Positions 22,621-31,787 of a DNA stretch of 64,000 nt are shown here, piece by piece; the stretch's first letter is position 1; each line of letters begins with the position of its first letter. The translations under genes were made by a program, and so were the position numbers. Source of the stretch: Litoribacter populi. Lineage in GTDB: Bacteria; Bacteroidota; Bacteroidia; Cytophagales; Cyclobacteriaceae. Location of the stretch: positions 2,220,393 through 2,284,392 of the forward strand of contig NZ_VMKN01000001.1 in NCBI RefSeq assembly GCF_007483685.1. Reading direction: 5' to 3'. The notes beneath the pieces were generated by a model, which saw nothing but the letters and a program-made list of their open reading frames with translations, was not told the DNA's origin and did not search any database.

Positions 22621-25479
22621 TCAAAACTTGAGAATGAATTCTTGTAGGTTTTCTGACCTTTCCAATTGCAGCTTTTTCCTCAATCTATAGCGGGCAATCT
22701 CAATTCCTCTGGTAGAAATGTTCATCAAGTTGGCAATCTCCTTGGAGGAAAGGTTCATCCTCAAGTAGGCGCTAAGTTTGATTTCCTGAGGGCTGAGATT
22801 TTCATACCTTTTTTTAAAACGCTGCAAGAAATCACCATGAACCTGATCAAAATGAATCTCAAACTGCTCCCAGTCCGCATCAGCTGCGATGTTCTTTTCT
22901 ATGCTTTGGACCACTTTTTCCAACTCGTGCTTTACCTCCTGGTTTTTGGTTTTCTTGATTACAGAAGTCACTCCAGTTTTTAAATGGTTGATAAAACCGT
23001 TTTTGTTGATTAGGTGCATAGTGGCTGAGGCTAGCTCCTTGTTTTTGCTTTGAATCTGGTTTTCAAGCTTTTCGGTTTGGAGCCTTTCGATTTCGGCTTG
23101 AGAGTCCTTAAGGGCCATTTCCTTTTGCTTCAAAGCCTGTCTTTGAACGGAAGTTATTTTGGCTGTTTTGAGTTTATTGCGCTTTTCGATCCATTGATAG
23201 GATGAGTAGATTCCAGAAATTGCTATCAACCCGTAAAGGATATAAGCCCATGAGGAGCGGTACCAGGGCGGTAGAATGGTAAAAGCAAATCTAGCTTCCT
23301 CGCCAAGCTCTCCGTACAGATTCTTGCTTCTAACATGAAAGATATAATCCCCTTCCTTTAGGTTGGTGTAGGAGCGATCCCGTCTGGGTGACCATTCTCC
23401 GTATTCATTTTCGAGCCCTTCCAGCCAAACCTGGAACTGTGTGGAATTTTCTTGGTTTGGTACTGGATTACTGAACTCAAATCTAATGTTGCCATTTTCA
23501 TATGGGTAGGAAATGATGGTCTCATTTTCTACCGTTCCATAATTGCCGTTGAAAATTAGCGAATCGACAGGGTTAGTGAGATAAATCGACCGGATCAAAG
23601 TCGGGTAGGCTGGGGAAGCAGGTTTGTTTTGGTCTAGCCTGTACCAAATAAACCCTTCCTTGGCAGCAAAGAGCACTTCATTCGATTGAATGAGTGCTAG
23701 GTTCTGTAGGTCGTCATTTAGTAAGGGTTTGATTTTGTTGAAGACCTGATGATTTTTTAGATATCCGCCGTTTATCTGCTTTTCCAAAACCCCCACTTCC
23801 TGACTGGCTATATAAAAAATATTGCCCAAAGGGTCTTCAGCCATGCTGGTGATTACTGTGCCTTCATCAAAATAGGCGCTGAACATTCCGTCTTTTTCGA
23901 AACTTTCGCTAGAAGAGTTAAATGTATAGATCCCGTTTTCGGTTGTGAATACGATGCGATTGTTGATTTTCCACACACCGTTGAGCAGATTTGAGGGCAA
24001 TCCCTGCTCTTGGCCAAAATGTTGAACGGTCAAATTATCCAGATTTTCATCCAACTGCAACTTGTATACACCTTTATAACCATGTGCCATCCAAATAGTC
24101 CCATCTTCATCCTGCTCCACAATTCTGGAACTTTCACTGAACTCCCCCAGCTTCTTTTTAAACTTGAGTTCTCCATTGTGCTCTTCAAAAAGAAATAACC
24201 CGTTGTAACCTCCGCTTAGAACCAGATTGGGATGGTTTTTCAAAGGTTGAAAATTCCAAATACCACTTGTTTCTTGGATTTTGGATAATTGGTCACCTTT
24301 ATAAATTAATGCTCCATCGTTATGCCCTACCAGCAACTCACCCTGATGGTCTGAAATCCAATAAACCTGCCCATCGGTTTTGGGAAGGGCAGTGACATTA
24401 CCTTGAGGCTTTTCCAAGCTTTGCATATAAACGCCATCATTGGTGCCGTAATACAATTTTCCCTGTGCCATATGCGCATCGTAACCCGTCCCCTCTAAGC
24501 CTGAAAACTGGTCTATTTTCCTGAAAGGCAGGTTCAATTCGAGTAGGGTAATACCATTATTATGACCCATCCACAAGTTGCCACCTATGTCTTCGAAAAA
24601 GGAGAGGATTGTGTTGTTCTGTATTCCGTTACCTTTATGAAGGTGCTGGGTGATGCCTTCCAGTTCATGGATGAGATACATGCCGTCATTTTGTGTGCCG
24701 ACAGCGATGCTTCCTTCCTTCAGTCGAAAAACCTTGTTGATTTTAGAGTTTCTCGGTAATTGATATTTCCATTTTTTGAGACTGGAGGCAGTGTGTAAAT
24801 AAATCCCCTCATCTCTAGTGAAAACCAGTCGCTGGTCTTGGGAAAGGGAAATGACTCCTGAGAGAATGGATCCTGCAAGTTTCTGACCATTCGGCATGGG
24901 TATTAAATTATCTTTTCCAATAACATGAATTCCTTTATAGGAATCATTTATATAGATTTGATTTCCAGTGATGTGATAGCTTTCAAAGGCACCATCACTT
25001 TCAATGTTTCCTATATAATCAAAGTTATGGTTGAAAATAAAGATGTGTTCCACTGTACAAAAGTAGATGCGATCGTGGACTTTGAAGATTTTCCAGACCT
25101 CATTGACATTTTGAAGCTTAGAAGGAATCTTTTCTATCAAGGAAAAGAATTCCAGATTACCCTTTCGGTCTGGAGAAAAATAGCCAAAATCCGCCTGGCC
25201 ACTCGTCAAAATTTTTCCTGAATCATCAATAACAACATCTCTTACTTTGGTACTGTTGGGCAAGGAGTACCGCCTCCAGGTGGTACCATCATATTCTAGG
25301 AGTCCAAAGTTATTTGCCACATAGATAAGTCCTGTTTCACTCTGGGCAATGGAAAAATTTTGAATGCCCCCTTGGTACTCTTCGCTTGAGTAATATTTAG
25401 AGAAGGGGAGACCCAGATTTTGGGCTGAGGCAGAAAAATTTAATGTTAAGAAAAGGAATAGAATTAACGAATACTTCAT
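22621..25479 (-). CDS. Membrane-spanning propeller sensor with cytoplasmic LuxR-type HTH
   Basis: 952 residues. Signal peptide (about 1-19), then about 650 residues of beta-propeller (two-component regulator propeller) repeats, a Y_Y_Y domain (about 670-750; L-K-E-G-D-Y-I-F-H-V-R-S-K-N), one membrane helix (about 757-777), a cytoplasmic coiled coil (about 790-840), and a LuxR/GerE-type HTH at the C-terminus (L-S-P-Q-E-I-K-L-S-A-Y-L-R and S-S-K-E-I-A-N-L-M-N-I-S). It has no histidine kinase or receiver, so signal and DNA binding are in one membrane-bound chain. It is divergent from the SusC operon and probably controls it in response to a glycan fragment. Confidence 0.88.
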   Translation of the reverse strand: MKYSLILFLFLTLNFSASAQNLGLPFSKYYSSEEYQGGIQNFSIAQSETGLIYVANNFGLLEYDGTTWRRYSLPNSTKVRDVVIDDSGKILTSGQADFGYFSPDRKGNLEFFSLIEKIPSKLQNVNEVWKIFKVHDRIYFCTVEHIFIFNHNFDYIGNIESDGAFESYHITGNQIYINDSYKGIHVIGKDNLIPMPNGQKLAGSILSGVISLSQDQRLVFTRDEGIYLHTASSLKKWKYQLPRNSKINKVFRLKEGSIAVGTQNDGMYLIHELEGITQHLHKGNGIQNNTILSFFEDIGGNLWMGHNNGITLLELNLPFRKIDQFSGLEGTGYDAHMAQGKLYYGTNDGVYMQSLEKPQGNVTALPKTDGQVYWISDHQGELLVGHNDGALIYKGDQLSKIQETSGIWNFQPLKNHPNLVLSGGYNGLFLFEEHNGELKFKKKLGEFSESSRIVEQDEDGTIWMAHGYKGVYKLQLDENLDNLTVQHFGQEQGLPSNLLNGVWKINNRIVFTTENGIYTFNSSSESFEKDGMFSAYFDEGTVITSMAEDPLGNIFYIASQEVGVLEKQINGGYLKNHQVFNKIKPLLNDDLQNLALIQSNEVLFAAKEGFIWYRLDQNKPASPAYPTLIRSIYLTNPVDSLIFNGNYGTVENETIISYPYENGNIRFEFSNPVPNQENSTQFQVWLEGLENEYGEWSPRRDRSYTNLKEGDYIFHVRSKNLYGELGEEARFAFTILPPWYRSSWAYILYGLIAISGIYSSYQWIEKRNKLKTAKITSVQRQALKQKEMALKDSQAEIERLQTEKLENQIQSKNKELASATMHLINKNGFINHLKTGVTSVIKKTKNQEVKHELEKVVQSIEKNIAADADWEQFEIHFDQVHGDFLQRFKKRYENLSPQEIKLSAYLRMNLSSKEIANLMNISTRGIEIARYRLRKKLQLERSENLQEFILKF

Positions 25480-25677
25480 TTTGGCGGATTAAGAGGACTA
25501 AAGTAGTAATTTTTTCATGATGTAGTGATATGAGCTGTAAAGTTAGGGTCTCTATTAAACTGAAAAAGAGCCAATAAATTAATTTAAGCTGGATTTTAGG
25601 ACAAAATGATGTGTTTTTGTGAAAAGGAAAAAGAGGGGTTGATGTAGTATTGTTGTAACTGTTTTTTTTGCGGTGGG

Positions 25678-25729
25678 GCGGTAAATGATTTGATTTCGGG
25701 GATTATTTCATAAATCCAAAATTTACCGC
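25678..25729 (+). promoter_or_regulatory. Perfect 9-bp inverted repeat ending at the SusC start codon
   Basis: GCGGTAAAT (25678-25686) and ATTTACCGC (25721-25729) are perfectly inverted, 34 bp apart, and the right arm directly precedes the ATG at 25730. In RNA this could fold and hide the start region; in DNA it could bind a dimeric regulator. No TAnnTTTG element was found with confidence in the 250-bp gap. Confidence 0.4.
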
Positions 25730-28700
25730 ATGAAAAAAATTTTATGGTTTTGTCTTGCCATGTGCATCAATTGTAGCCTTTGGGCGCAAACGATTGCAAT
25801 ATCTGGCACAGTCACTGACGAAACCGGGGAACCGCTCCCGGGCGTGAGTGTCTTAAAAGTAAACAGCACCGTTGGTACGGTCACTGATCTTGACGGAAGG
25901 TATAATATAAATGCTTCCCAAGGAGATCAATTGAGGTTTAGCTTTATCGGCTTTACCACCGTTACCAGAACGGTTGGTTCTTCCACTACTATAGATGTGG
26001 AAATGGATTCTGATGTTTCTTCTCTTGATGAGGTGGTCGTAGTGGGGTACGGTACGGCCAAGAAAAAAGAACTTACAGGAGCAACTTCCCAGGTAAGAGG
26101 GGAAAGTATTGAGAAAATGAACATGCCACGTGTGGATCAAGCCCTTCAGGGTAAAATCGCCGGAGTGAATATTTCCACTAACTCTGGTGCTCCAGGGGGA
26201 ACCTCAAACATACGTATAAGGGGTGTCAGTACATCAGGTCAAAACAACCCCTTGATCCTTGTCGACGGGGTAATTTATGACGCAGAGGGCTTGAACGCTT
26301 TGAACCCAAATGATATTGAGTCAGTAAACGTTCTTAAGGATGGTACTGCCGGTATATATGGAGTACGAGCTGCCAACGGTGTGATCTTGATTGAAACCAA
26401 AAAAGGAGCAGTTAACTCCAAGCCATCCTTCAATGTAGGTGCCTATTACGGTGTGCAATCTACAGCACGCCAACTCGATTTGTTGAATTCCAGAGAGTAT
26501 GCCATACTCAAAAATGAGGCATTTGCAGCAGGTGGTCAACCACTTCCTTTTGGGAATACCAATTTAGGATTGGGTACTGATTGGCAAAACGCCGTATTTG
26601 CTGAAGCGCCAATTCAGGAATATAACATGTCTGTGACAGGTGGTACAGCTAAGTCAAGCTATTCAATAGGAGGATCTTATTTTGCTCAAGAAGGTATTGT
26701 GGGTGGTCCAAAAGCCAATTTTGAAAGATACAATGCCAGAATCAACTTCACTACTGAACTAGCGCCTAGAGTGAGGCTTACCAACGTATTGCTTTACACG
26801 CATGAGCAAAGTTCCACCATTCCGCAAGGAGGTATAGGCTCGGTCCTTTACAATACGGTCAATGCCTATCCAACCGAGCCTCTTAGGATTGATGGGAGAT
26901 ACTCATATCTTGACAATGTAAACGACATCATCAACCCATTAGCTCAGATGGCTAATACCTACAATGATGCTTGGGTAAACAAAATTGTGGGTAAGGAGGA
27001 AATCTCCTATGAGATCAACGACAAGTTTACAGCTGTAGGTAGAGCAGGTTATAACTACGCTTTAGTAGATACCAAAAACTTCAATCCATTGGTTTGGTAC
27101 GGTACAGGTAAAGCTCCTAACACAGCTCGAAATGCCAATTTGGATCCGGTTATTCTGAATATCGGTGAATTGGAAATCGAAAGAGGTGCAAACGTGTCTG
27201 AGGCCAGAAACACATTCTTTGATTACAATCTTGAGGCATTTTTGAATTACGCTGAGACCTTCGACGAGGATCATAGAGTAAGAGGTACAGCGGGGGTTTC
27301 CTATATAGGTAATCGCAGTATGGGGCTAAGTGGTGTTGGTTTCAATATACCAAACAACGATCCTGCCTTGGCTGACATTTCAGCAAACCAAGCTGCTGGA
27401 GGATTTTTGAACAACGTAGGTTCATTCCAAACCAGACAAAGATTAACTTCAGTATTTGCCAGAGCTGAATATGATTACAAGCAAAGATATTTTATTTCTG
27501 GAATCGTAAGAAGAGATGGTTCTTCAAACTTTGGAGCCAACAACAGAATCGGTTATTTCCCATCCATCTCTACTGCTTGGATAATCTCTGAAGAAGACTT
27601 TTTTGGGTCAGGTGCTATCGATTTCTTGAAGTTTAGAGCCAGTTATGGACTTTCAGGAAATGATCAGATTGGGCTGTTCCGCTATAGAGGCCTATTGAAT
27701 GGTCAAGCGAGTTATGTTTTCAATGATCTTATTGTCAACGGTGCCGCTATCGGTACTACAAGCAATCCTGATTTGAAGTGGGAAACCACCGAACAGACAA
27801 ACTTTGGTGTAGATGCAACCTTCTTCGGTGGGATAGATTTCACCGCAAACTACTTCATCAAAAATACCAGAGACCTTTTGTTCCAGCCTGAAGTATCTGC
27901 CTTGCTTGGCTCTTATGGTGCCGGTGGGTTCCCACCTGTGATCAATGCCGGTAATGTTAGAAACAGAGGGATCGAATTGGAGCTAGGATATGACCTGAGA
28001 AGAGCATCCGGTCTTAACATCAGGTTGGATTACAACGTGACTTTCCTTGATAACAAAGTAACAAGCGTGCCTACAGGTTTAGACTTTATTCCAGGTGCTC
28101 CATTTGGAGTGGGCGGGAGTGTAGCTACCCGATTTGAGGTTGGTTATCCAATCGGTTACTTCGTAGGATACCAGACCGACGGTATCTGGCAATCAGAAGA
28201 GGAAATTGCTTCTAGTTCCGTTGCCCAACCCGGAGCTCGACCAGGTGATCTTAGATTCGTCGACCAAAACGGAGATGGTCAAATCAATTTCGGGGATGAT
28301 TCCGACAGAACCATGATCGGTTCACCAATTCCTAATGTGATCATGGGCTTCAATATGGCAATGGATTTCAAGGGCTTTGATCTTTCTGCCAATGTTTATG
28401 CAGCACTTGGACAGGACATCATCAGAAACTATGAGCGTCAGCAGCCTTATGCCAACATGCTTTCTTACAATTTAGAAAGATGGACTGGTCCGGGTACTAC
28501 TGACACCTATCCTAGATTAACTACTGGACAGACCAGAAACACAGTGTTCTCTGATTTTTATGTGGAAGATGGTTCTTTCGTAAGATTAAGAAACGTGACC
28601 TTGGGTTACACACTTCCTAGAACAGTAACCGAAAACCTGAAAATCTCATCCTTAAGATTCTATGTAGCTGCCAACAACCTGTTTACTCTTACTCGCTACA

Positions 28701-28810
28701 TGGGCTTTGACCCGGATGTGGGAGCTGGCAACCCGCTTTTTGCTGGTGTTGACAACGGTATTTATCCGCAAGCCAGAACAGTAATGGGAGGTCTAAACAT
28801 TAAATTCTAA
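25730..28810 (+). CDS. SusC/RagA family TonB-dependent outer-membrane transporter
   Basis: 1026 residues. Signal peptide (1-20), a carboxypeptidase-regulatory-like domain (about 22-95; G-T-V-T-D-E-T-G-E-P-L-P-G-V-S-V), the SusC segment with V-V-V-G-Y-G-T, a plug (about 115-225; I-R-I-R-G-V-S-T-S and I-L-V-D-G-V) and a C-terminal barrel ending M-G-G-L-N-I-K-F. SusC imports oligosaccharides with a SusD lid using TonB energy. It is 5 bp upstream of susD and part of a four-gene laminarin-type operon. Confidence 0.97.
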   Translation: MKKILWFCLAMCINCSLWAQTIAISGTVTDETGEPLPGVSVLKVNSTVGTVTDLDGRYNINASQGDQLRFSFIGFTTVTRTVGSSTTIDVEMDSDVSSLDEVVVVGYGTAKKKELTGATSQVRGESIEKMNMPRVDQALQGKIAGVNISTNSGAPGGTSNIRIRGVSTSGQNNPLILVDGVIYDAEGLNALNPNDIESVNVLKDGTAGIYGVRAANGVILIETKKGAVNSKPSFNVGAYYGVQSTARQLDLLNSREYAILKNEAFAAGGQPLPFGNTNLGLGTDWQNAVFAEAPIQEYNMSVTGGTAKSSYSIGGSYFAQEGIVGGPKANFERYNARINFTTELAPRVRLTNVLLYTHEQSSTIPQGGIGSVLYNTVNAYPTEPLRIDGRYSYLDNVNDIINPLAQMANTYNDAWVNKIVGKEEISYEINDKFTAVGRAGYNYALVDTKNFNPLVWYGTGKAPNTARNANLDPVILNIGELEIERGANVSEARNTFFDYNLEAFLNYAETFDEDHRVRGTAGVSYIGNRSMGLSGVGFNIPNNDPALADISANQAAGGFLNNVGSFQTRQRLTSVFARAEYDYKQRYFISGIVRRDGSSNFGANNRIGYFPSISTAWIISEEDFFGSGAIDFLKFRASYGLSGNDQIGLFRYRGLLNGQASYVFNDLIVNGAAIGTTSNPDLKWETTEQTNFGVDATFFGGIDFTANYFIKNTRDLLFQPEVSALLGSYGAGGFPPVINAGNVRNRGIELELGYDLRRASGLNIRLDYNVTFLDNKVTSVPTGLDFIPGAPFGVGGSVATRFEVGYPIGYFVGYQTDGIWQSEEEIASSSVAQPGARPGDLRFVDQNGDGQINFGDDSDRTMIGSPIPNVIMGFNMAMDFKGFDLSANVYAALGQDIIRNYERQQPYANMLSYNLERWTGPGTTDTYPRLTTGQTRNTVFSDFYVEDGSFVRLRNVTLGYTLPRTVTENLKISSLRFYVAANNLFTLTRYMGFDPDVGAGNPLFAGVDNGIYPQARTVMGGLNIKF

Positions 28811-28815
28811 TTGAG

Positions 28816-30288
28816 ATGAGAAAAATATATTTATCCATAATATTGGCAATGGGGATTATGGTCACTTCTTGTGATTACCTTCTGGACATTGAGCCGGAAT
28901 ATACTCAGGATGCCGAAAACTTCTTTGATACGCCCGAGGATTACGAAAGGGCTTTGGTGGGGGTTTATGACCTACTTCAAACTAGCTACCTGCATATTTG
29001 GATTGGGGAAATTGCTTCTGACAATTCCATTGCTGGAGGTGAAAGTGTGAATGATAGTCGGGGACTTCACGAAATCGACAACATGACCCATGGGGGCGTA
29101 AACACTGAGTTGAGGGACATCATGAGATGGAACTACACCGGTATTGCCAGGGCTAATTACATCTTTGAGCATAAGGATAAAATCGATTTCGAAGGTAAGG
29201 ACCAAATCCTAGCTGAGGCCAAATTCCTCAGGGCGTATTATCATTTTGTGCTGACAACTTATTTCGGCGATGTACCATTGATTGTGGACAGAAGACTTTC
29301 ACTTTCTGAAGTTTCTGCAAGTGAAAGAACTCCTCGTTCACAAGTCTATGCACAGGTGGAAGCAGATCTCAACGATGCAATCAATGTGTTACCTGATCAG
29401 CAAGCTGAAATTGGTAGAATTACCAAAGGTGCTGCTATTGCTCTTTTAGGGAAGGTACAATTGTACCAAAACAAGTTCAGTGAGGCTGCCCAAACTTTGG
29501 ATAGAATCATCAGTCAAAACCAGGCGGGTTACGACCTTTTCCCTGACTTTGAAACTCTGTTTTATGTGATCAACGAAAACAACAGTGAGGATGTGTTTAC
29601 TGTGCAGTATTCTGGCCAACAAGGTGGGGATTACGGATGCTTCGTATGTCTTCAAGGCAATCCTGCTGTAGGTTTTCATGGCGTAAGACAGTACACTGGT
29701 CCTTTCTACGGGGATGGAAACAGCTACAACCTTCCAACCCAAGATCTTTACGATTTCTTCAGCGAAAATGATCCTAGGAGAGAAGGTACTATTTTGGACA
29801 TTGATGCCTTTATCTCATCCCAACCAAATGCTGGCGAGATTTCCTATGCTGTCGGTGCAGGTGGACATACTGGCTATTTCAACAACAAGTATATCAAAAG
29901 ACTTGACGAAAGAGGTCTTCCTGATGATGACTTGACCAGCCCGTTGAATTACAGAGTGATCCGTTATGCTGATGTGTTGTTGATGGCGGCTGAGGCTTTC
30001 CAGCAAAGTGGAAATGACGAAAGAGCCAGAACCGAGCTTAACAAAGTCAGACAGCGTGTTGACATGCCGGCCATAACTAGCTCAGGCAACCAGCTACTGC
30101 AAGACATCTATAGAGAAAGACGATTGGAGCTTTCTGGTGAAGGTTACCGATTCTTCGACTTGGTAAGAACTGGTAGAGCATCTGATGTTATTCAAGGCTT
30201 TGTCCCAGGCAAGCATGAGCTATTCCCGATCCCTCAGGTGGAAATCGACCTTGCAGGAGGCAACTGGCAGCAAAATCCTAACTATTAA
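28816..30288 (+). CDS. SusD/RagB family glycan-binding lipoprotein
   Basis: 490 residues, lipobox V-T-S-C19. The SusD N-terminal region includes E-D-Y-E-R-A-L-V-G-V-Y-D, the R-A-N-Y-I-F-E helix and A-E-A-K-F-L-R-A-Y-Y-H-F; the C-terminal half has the E-R-R-L-E-L-S-G-E-G-Y-R-F-F-D-L signature and ends L-F-P-I-P-Q-V-E-I-D. It caps the SusC barrel on the cell surface and binds the oligosaccharide. Partner of the gene 5 bp upstream; 11 bp from the next gene. Confidence 0.97.
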   Translation: MRKIYLSIILAMGIMVTSCDYLLDIEPEYTQDAENFFDTPEDYERALVGVYDLLQTSYLHIWIGEIASDNSIAGGESVNDSRGLHEIDNMTHGGVNTELRDIMRWNYTGIARANYIFEHKDKIDFEGKDQILAEAKFLRAYYHFVLTTYFGDVPLIVDRRLSLSEVSASERTPRSQVYAQVEADLNDAINVLPDQQAEIGRITKGAAIALLGKVQLYQNKFSEAAQTLDRIISQNQAGYDLFPDFETLFYVINENNSEDVFTVQYSGQQGGDYGCFVCLQGNPAVGFHGVRQYTGPFYGDGNSYNLPTQDLYDFFSENDPRREGTILDIDAFISSQPNAGEISYAVGAGGHTGYFNNKYIKRLDERGLPDDDLTSPLNYRVIRYADVLLMAAEAFQQSGNDERARTELNKVRQRVDMPAITSSGNQLLQDIYRERRLELSGEGYRFFDLVRTGRASDVIQGFVPGKHELFPIPQVEIDLAGGNWQQNPNY

Positions 30289-30299
30289 TTTTCTGAAAA

Positions 30300-31778
30300 A
30301 TGATTAAGAAATATTTTAAATATCTGCTTCTCCTGTTGCCTTTCATTGCATTGGCAGCCTGCGTGGAAGATTATACCTTGGAGGCAAATCCGCCTACCGA
30401 GGAAGATGCGCAATTTTCCTTTCAGTCTACAGAGGAAAATGACAACATCATCCAATTCTCTGCTTCAAAGGAGTTTTTCATGATGAACTGGGATTTTGGC
30501 AATGGAGCTCAATCCTCTGGAAGAAATGTTACGGCAACTTATCCGATGGCGGGTACTTATACGGTTACTTTGACTGTGTTCAACAAAGGAGGGAGTGCTA
30601 CCTTCAGCCAAGATGTGGTGATTGAAAACACAGATCCGCTTTTGCTTGACAAGCCGCTTTACAACATGCTAACTGGTGGCGTTGATGCCCCTGAGGGGAA
30701 GACTTGGGTAATAGATGCTGCAAGGTCTGGCCACTTTGGTGTAGGTCCGAACCCATCTTCAGGTGCGGGTGATATTCCTGAGTGGTATCAGGCTGGACCT
30801 TTTGAAAAAGAAGGTGGTGGAATGTATGATGACAAATACACTTTCTTCTTGGCGGATTTCAGGTATGTGATGGAAACAAATGGGAATGTGTATATCAACG
30901 CCGCTCAAGCTGGTGAATTCCCAGGTTCATTTGCTTCTGAGGTTGGTGATTATACCGCACCATATACGGCTCCAGATGGTCTATCATGGTCCATGGCCGA
31001 GCCAGAAGGTTCCTATCCTGAATTGACAATCTCAAATGGTGGTTTCATAGGTTACTATGCCGGTGGGCGAACTTACCAGATCGTGAATATTGAGGAAAAT
31101 GAGTTGTCCCTAAGGTTTGTTGACCAGGCCGATAATGGGCTTGCTTGGTATATCAGGCTTGTCCCTGAAGGTTACGATAGCGGGGCTGAACCAGAGCCTG
31201 AGCCAGAACCAGATTTGGGAGATGTTGCGATTACTTTGGGTGATTTGATCGGAAGCGGTCAAAAAGCCTGGAAGCTTAAGCCAGCTGCCGGAGCCTTCGG
31301 CGTAGGTCCAAATCCAGGCAGTGATGAGTGGTATCCTGGTGGTGCAGATATTTCAAGTGAGCGTGAATGCTTGTTCAACGACCTATTCATTTTCGGAGAG
31401 GGTGGTTACTACGAGTATGATCCTCAGGGAGATATTTACGGTGAGGCCTATATGGGAGTAGATGACGGATGTCAAAGTGTGGACAATCTGCAGGGAACTC
31501 CAGGTGAGGCTTGGGGTCCAGGTGTCCACGAGTTTGCCTTCCAGCAAGGCACTCCTGAGAGCAACCCAACCATTACTGTAACCGGAACAGGTGCATTTAT
31601 AGCCTTGCCTAAAGCATTTAACGGAGGGGAGTACGAAACAGGTCCTCCTACTGCTAACCAATCAGTAACTTATACGATTATAGATTACCAAGAAGAGTCT
31701 GAGGAGATGACAATTACCATTGATATCTCAGGAGAAGGAGGAATATTCTGGTCATTTGTATTAGTACCAGCAGAGTAA
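30300..31778 (+). CDS. Surface glycan-binding lipoprotein with PKD domain and duplicated module
   Basis: 492 residues, lipobox L-A-A-C21. A PKD domain covers about 35-105 (N-W-D-F-G-N-G, Y-P-M-A-G-T-Y-T-V-T-L-T-V). Two related beta-sandwich modules follow, about 125-295 and 310-492: the first opens K-T-W-V-I-D-A-A-R-S-G-H-F-G-V-G-P-N-P, the second K-A-W-K-L-K-P-A-A-G-A-F-G-V-G-P-N-P. They are joined by a P-E-P-E-P-E-P-D linker. The third position in a SusCD operon and the domain plan fit a SusE/SGBP-type surface protein that holds polysaccharide for the neighbouring GH16 enzyme. Confidence 0.82.
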   Translation: MIKKYFKYLLLLLPFIALAACVEDYTLEANPPTEEDAQFSFQSTEENDNIIQFSASKEFFMMNWDFGNGAQSSGRNVTATYPMAGTYTVTLTVFNKGGSATFSQDVVIENTDPLLLDKPLYNMLTGGVDAPEGKTWVIDAARSGHFGVGPNPSSGAGDIPEWYQAGPFEKEGGGMYDDKYTFFLADFRYVMETNGNVYINAAQAGEFPGSFASEVGDYTAPYTAPDGLSWSMAEPEGSYPELTISNGGFIGYYAGGRTYQIVNIEENELSLRFVDQADNGLAWYIRLVPEGYDSGAEPEPEPEPDLGDVAITLGDLIGSGQKAWKLKPAAGAFGVGPNPGSDEWYPGGADISSERECLFNDLFIFGEGGYYEYDPQGDIYGEAYMGVDDGCQSVDNLQGTPGEAWGPGVHEFAFQQGTPESNPTITVTGTGAFIALPKAFNGGEYETGPPTANQSVTYTIIDYQEESEEMTITIDISGEGGIFWSFVLVPAE

Positions 31779-31787
31779 TTTTAAAGA

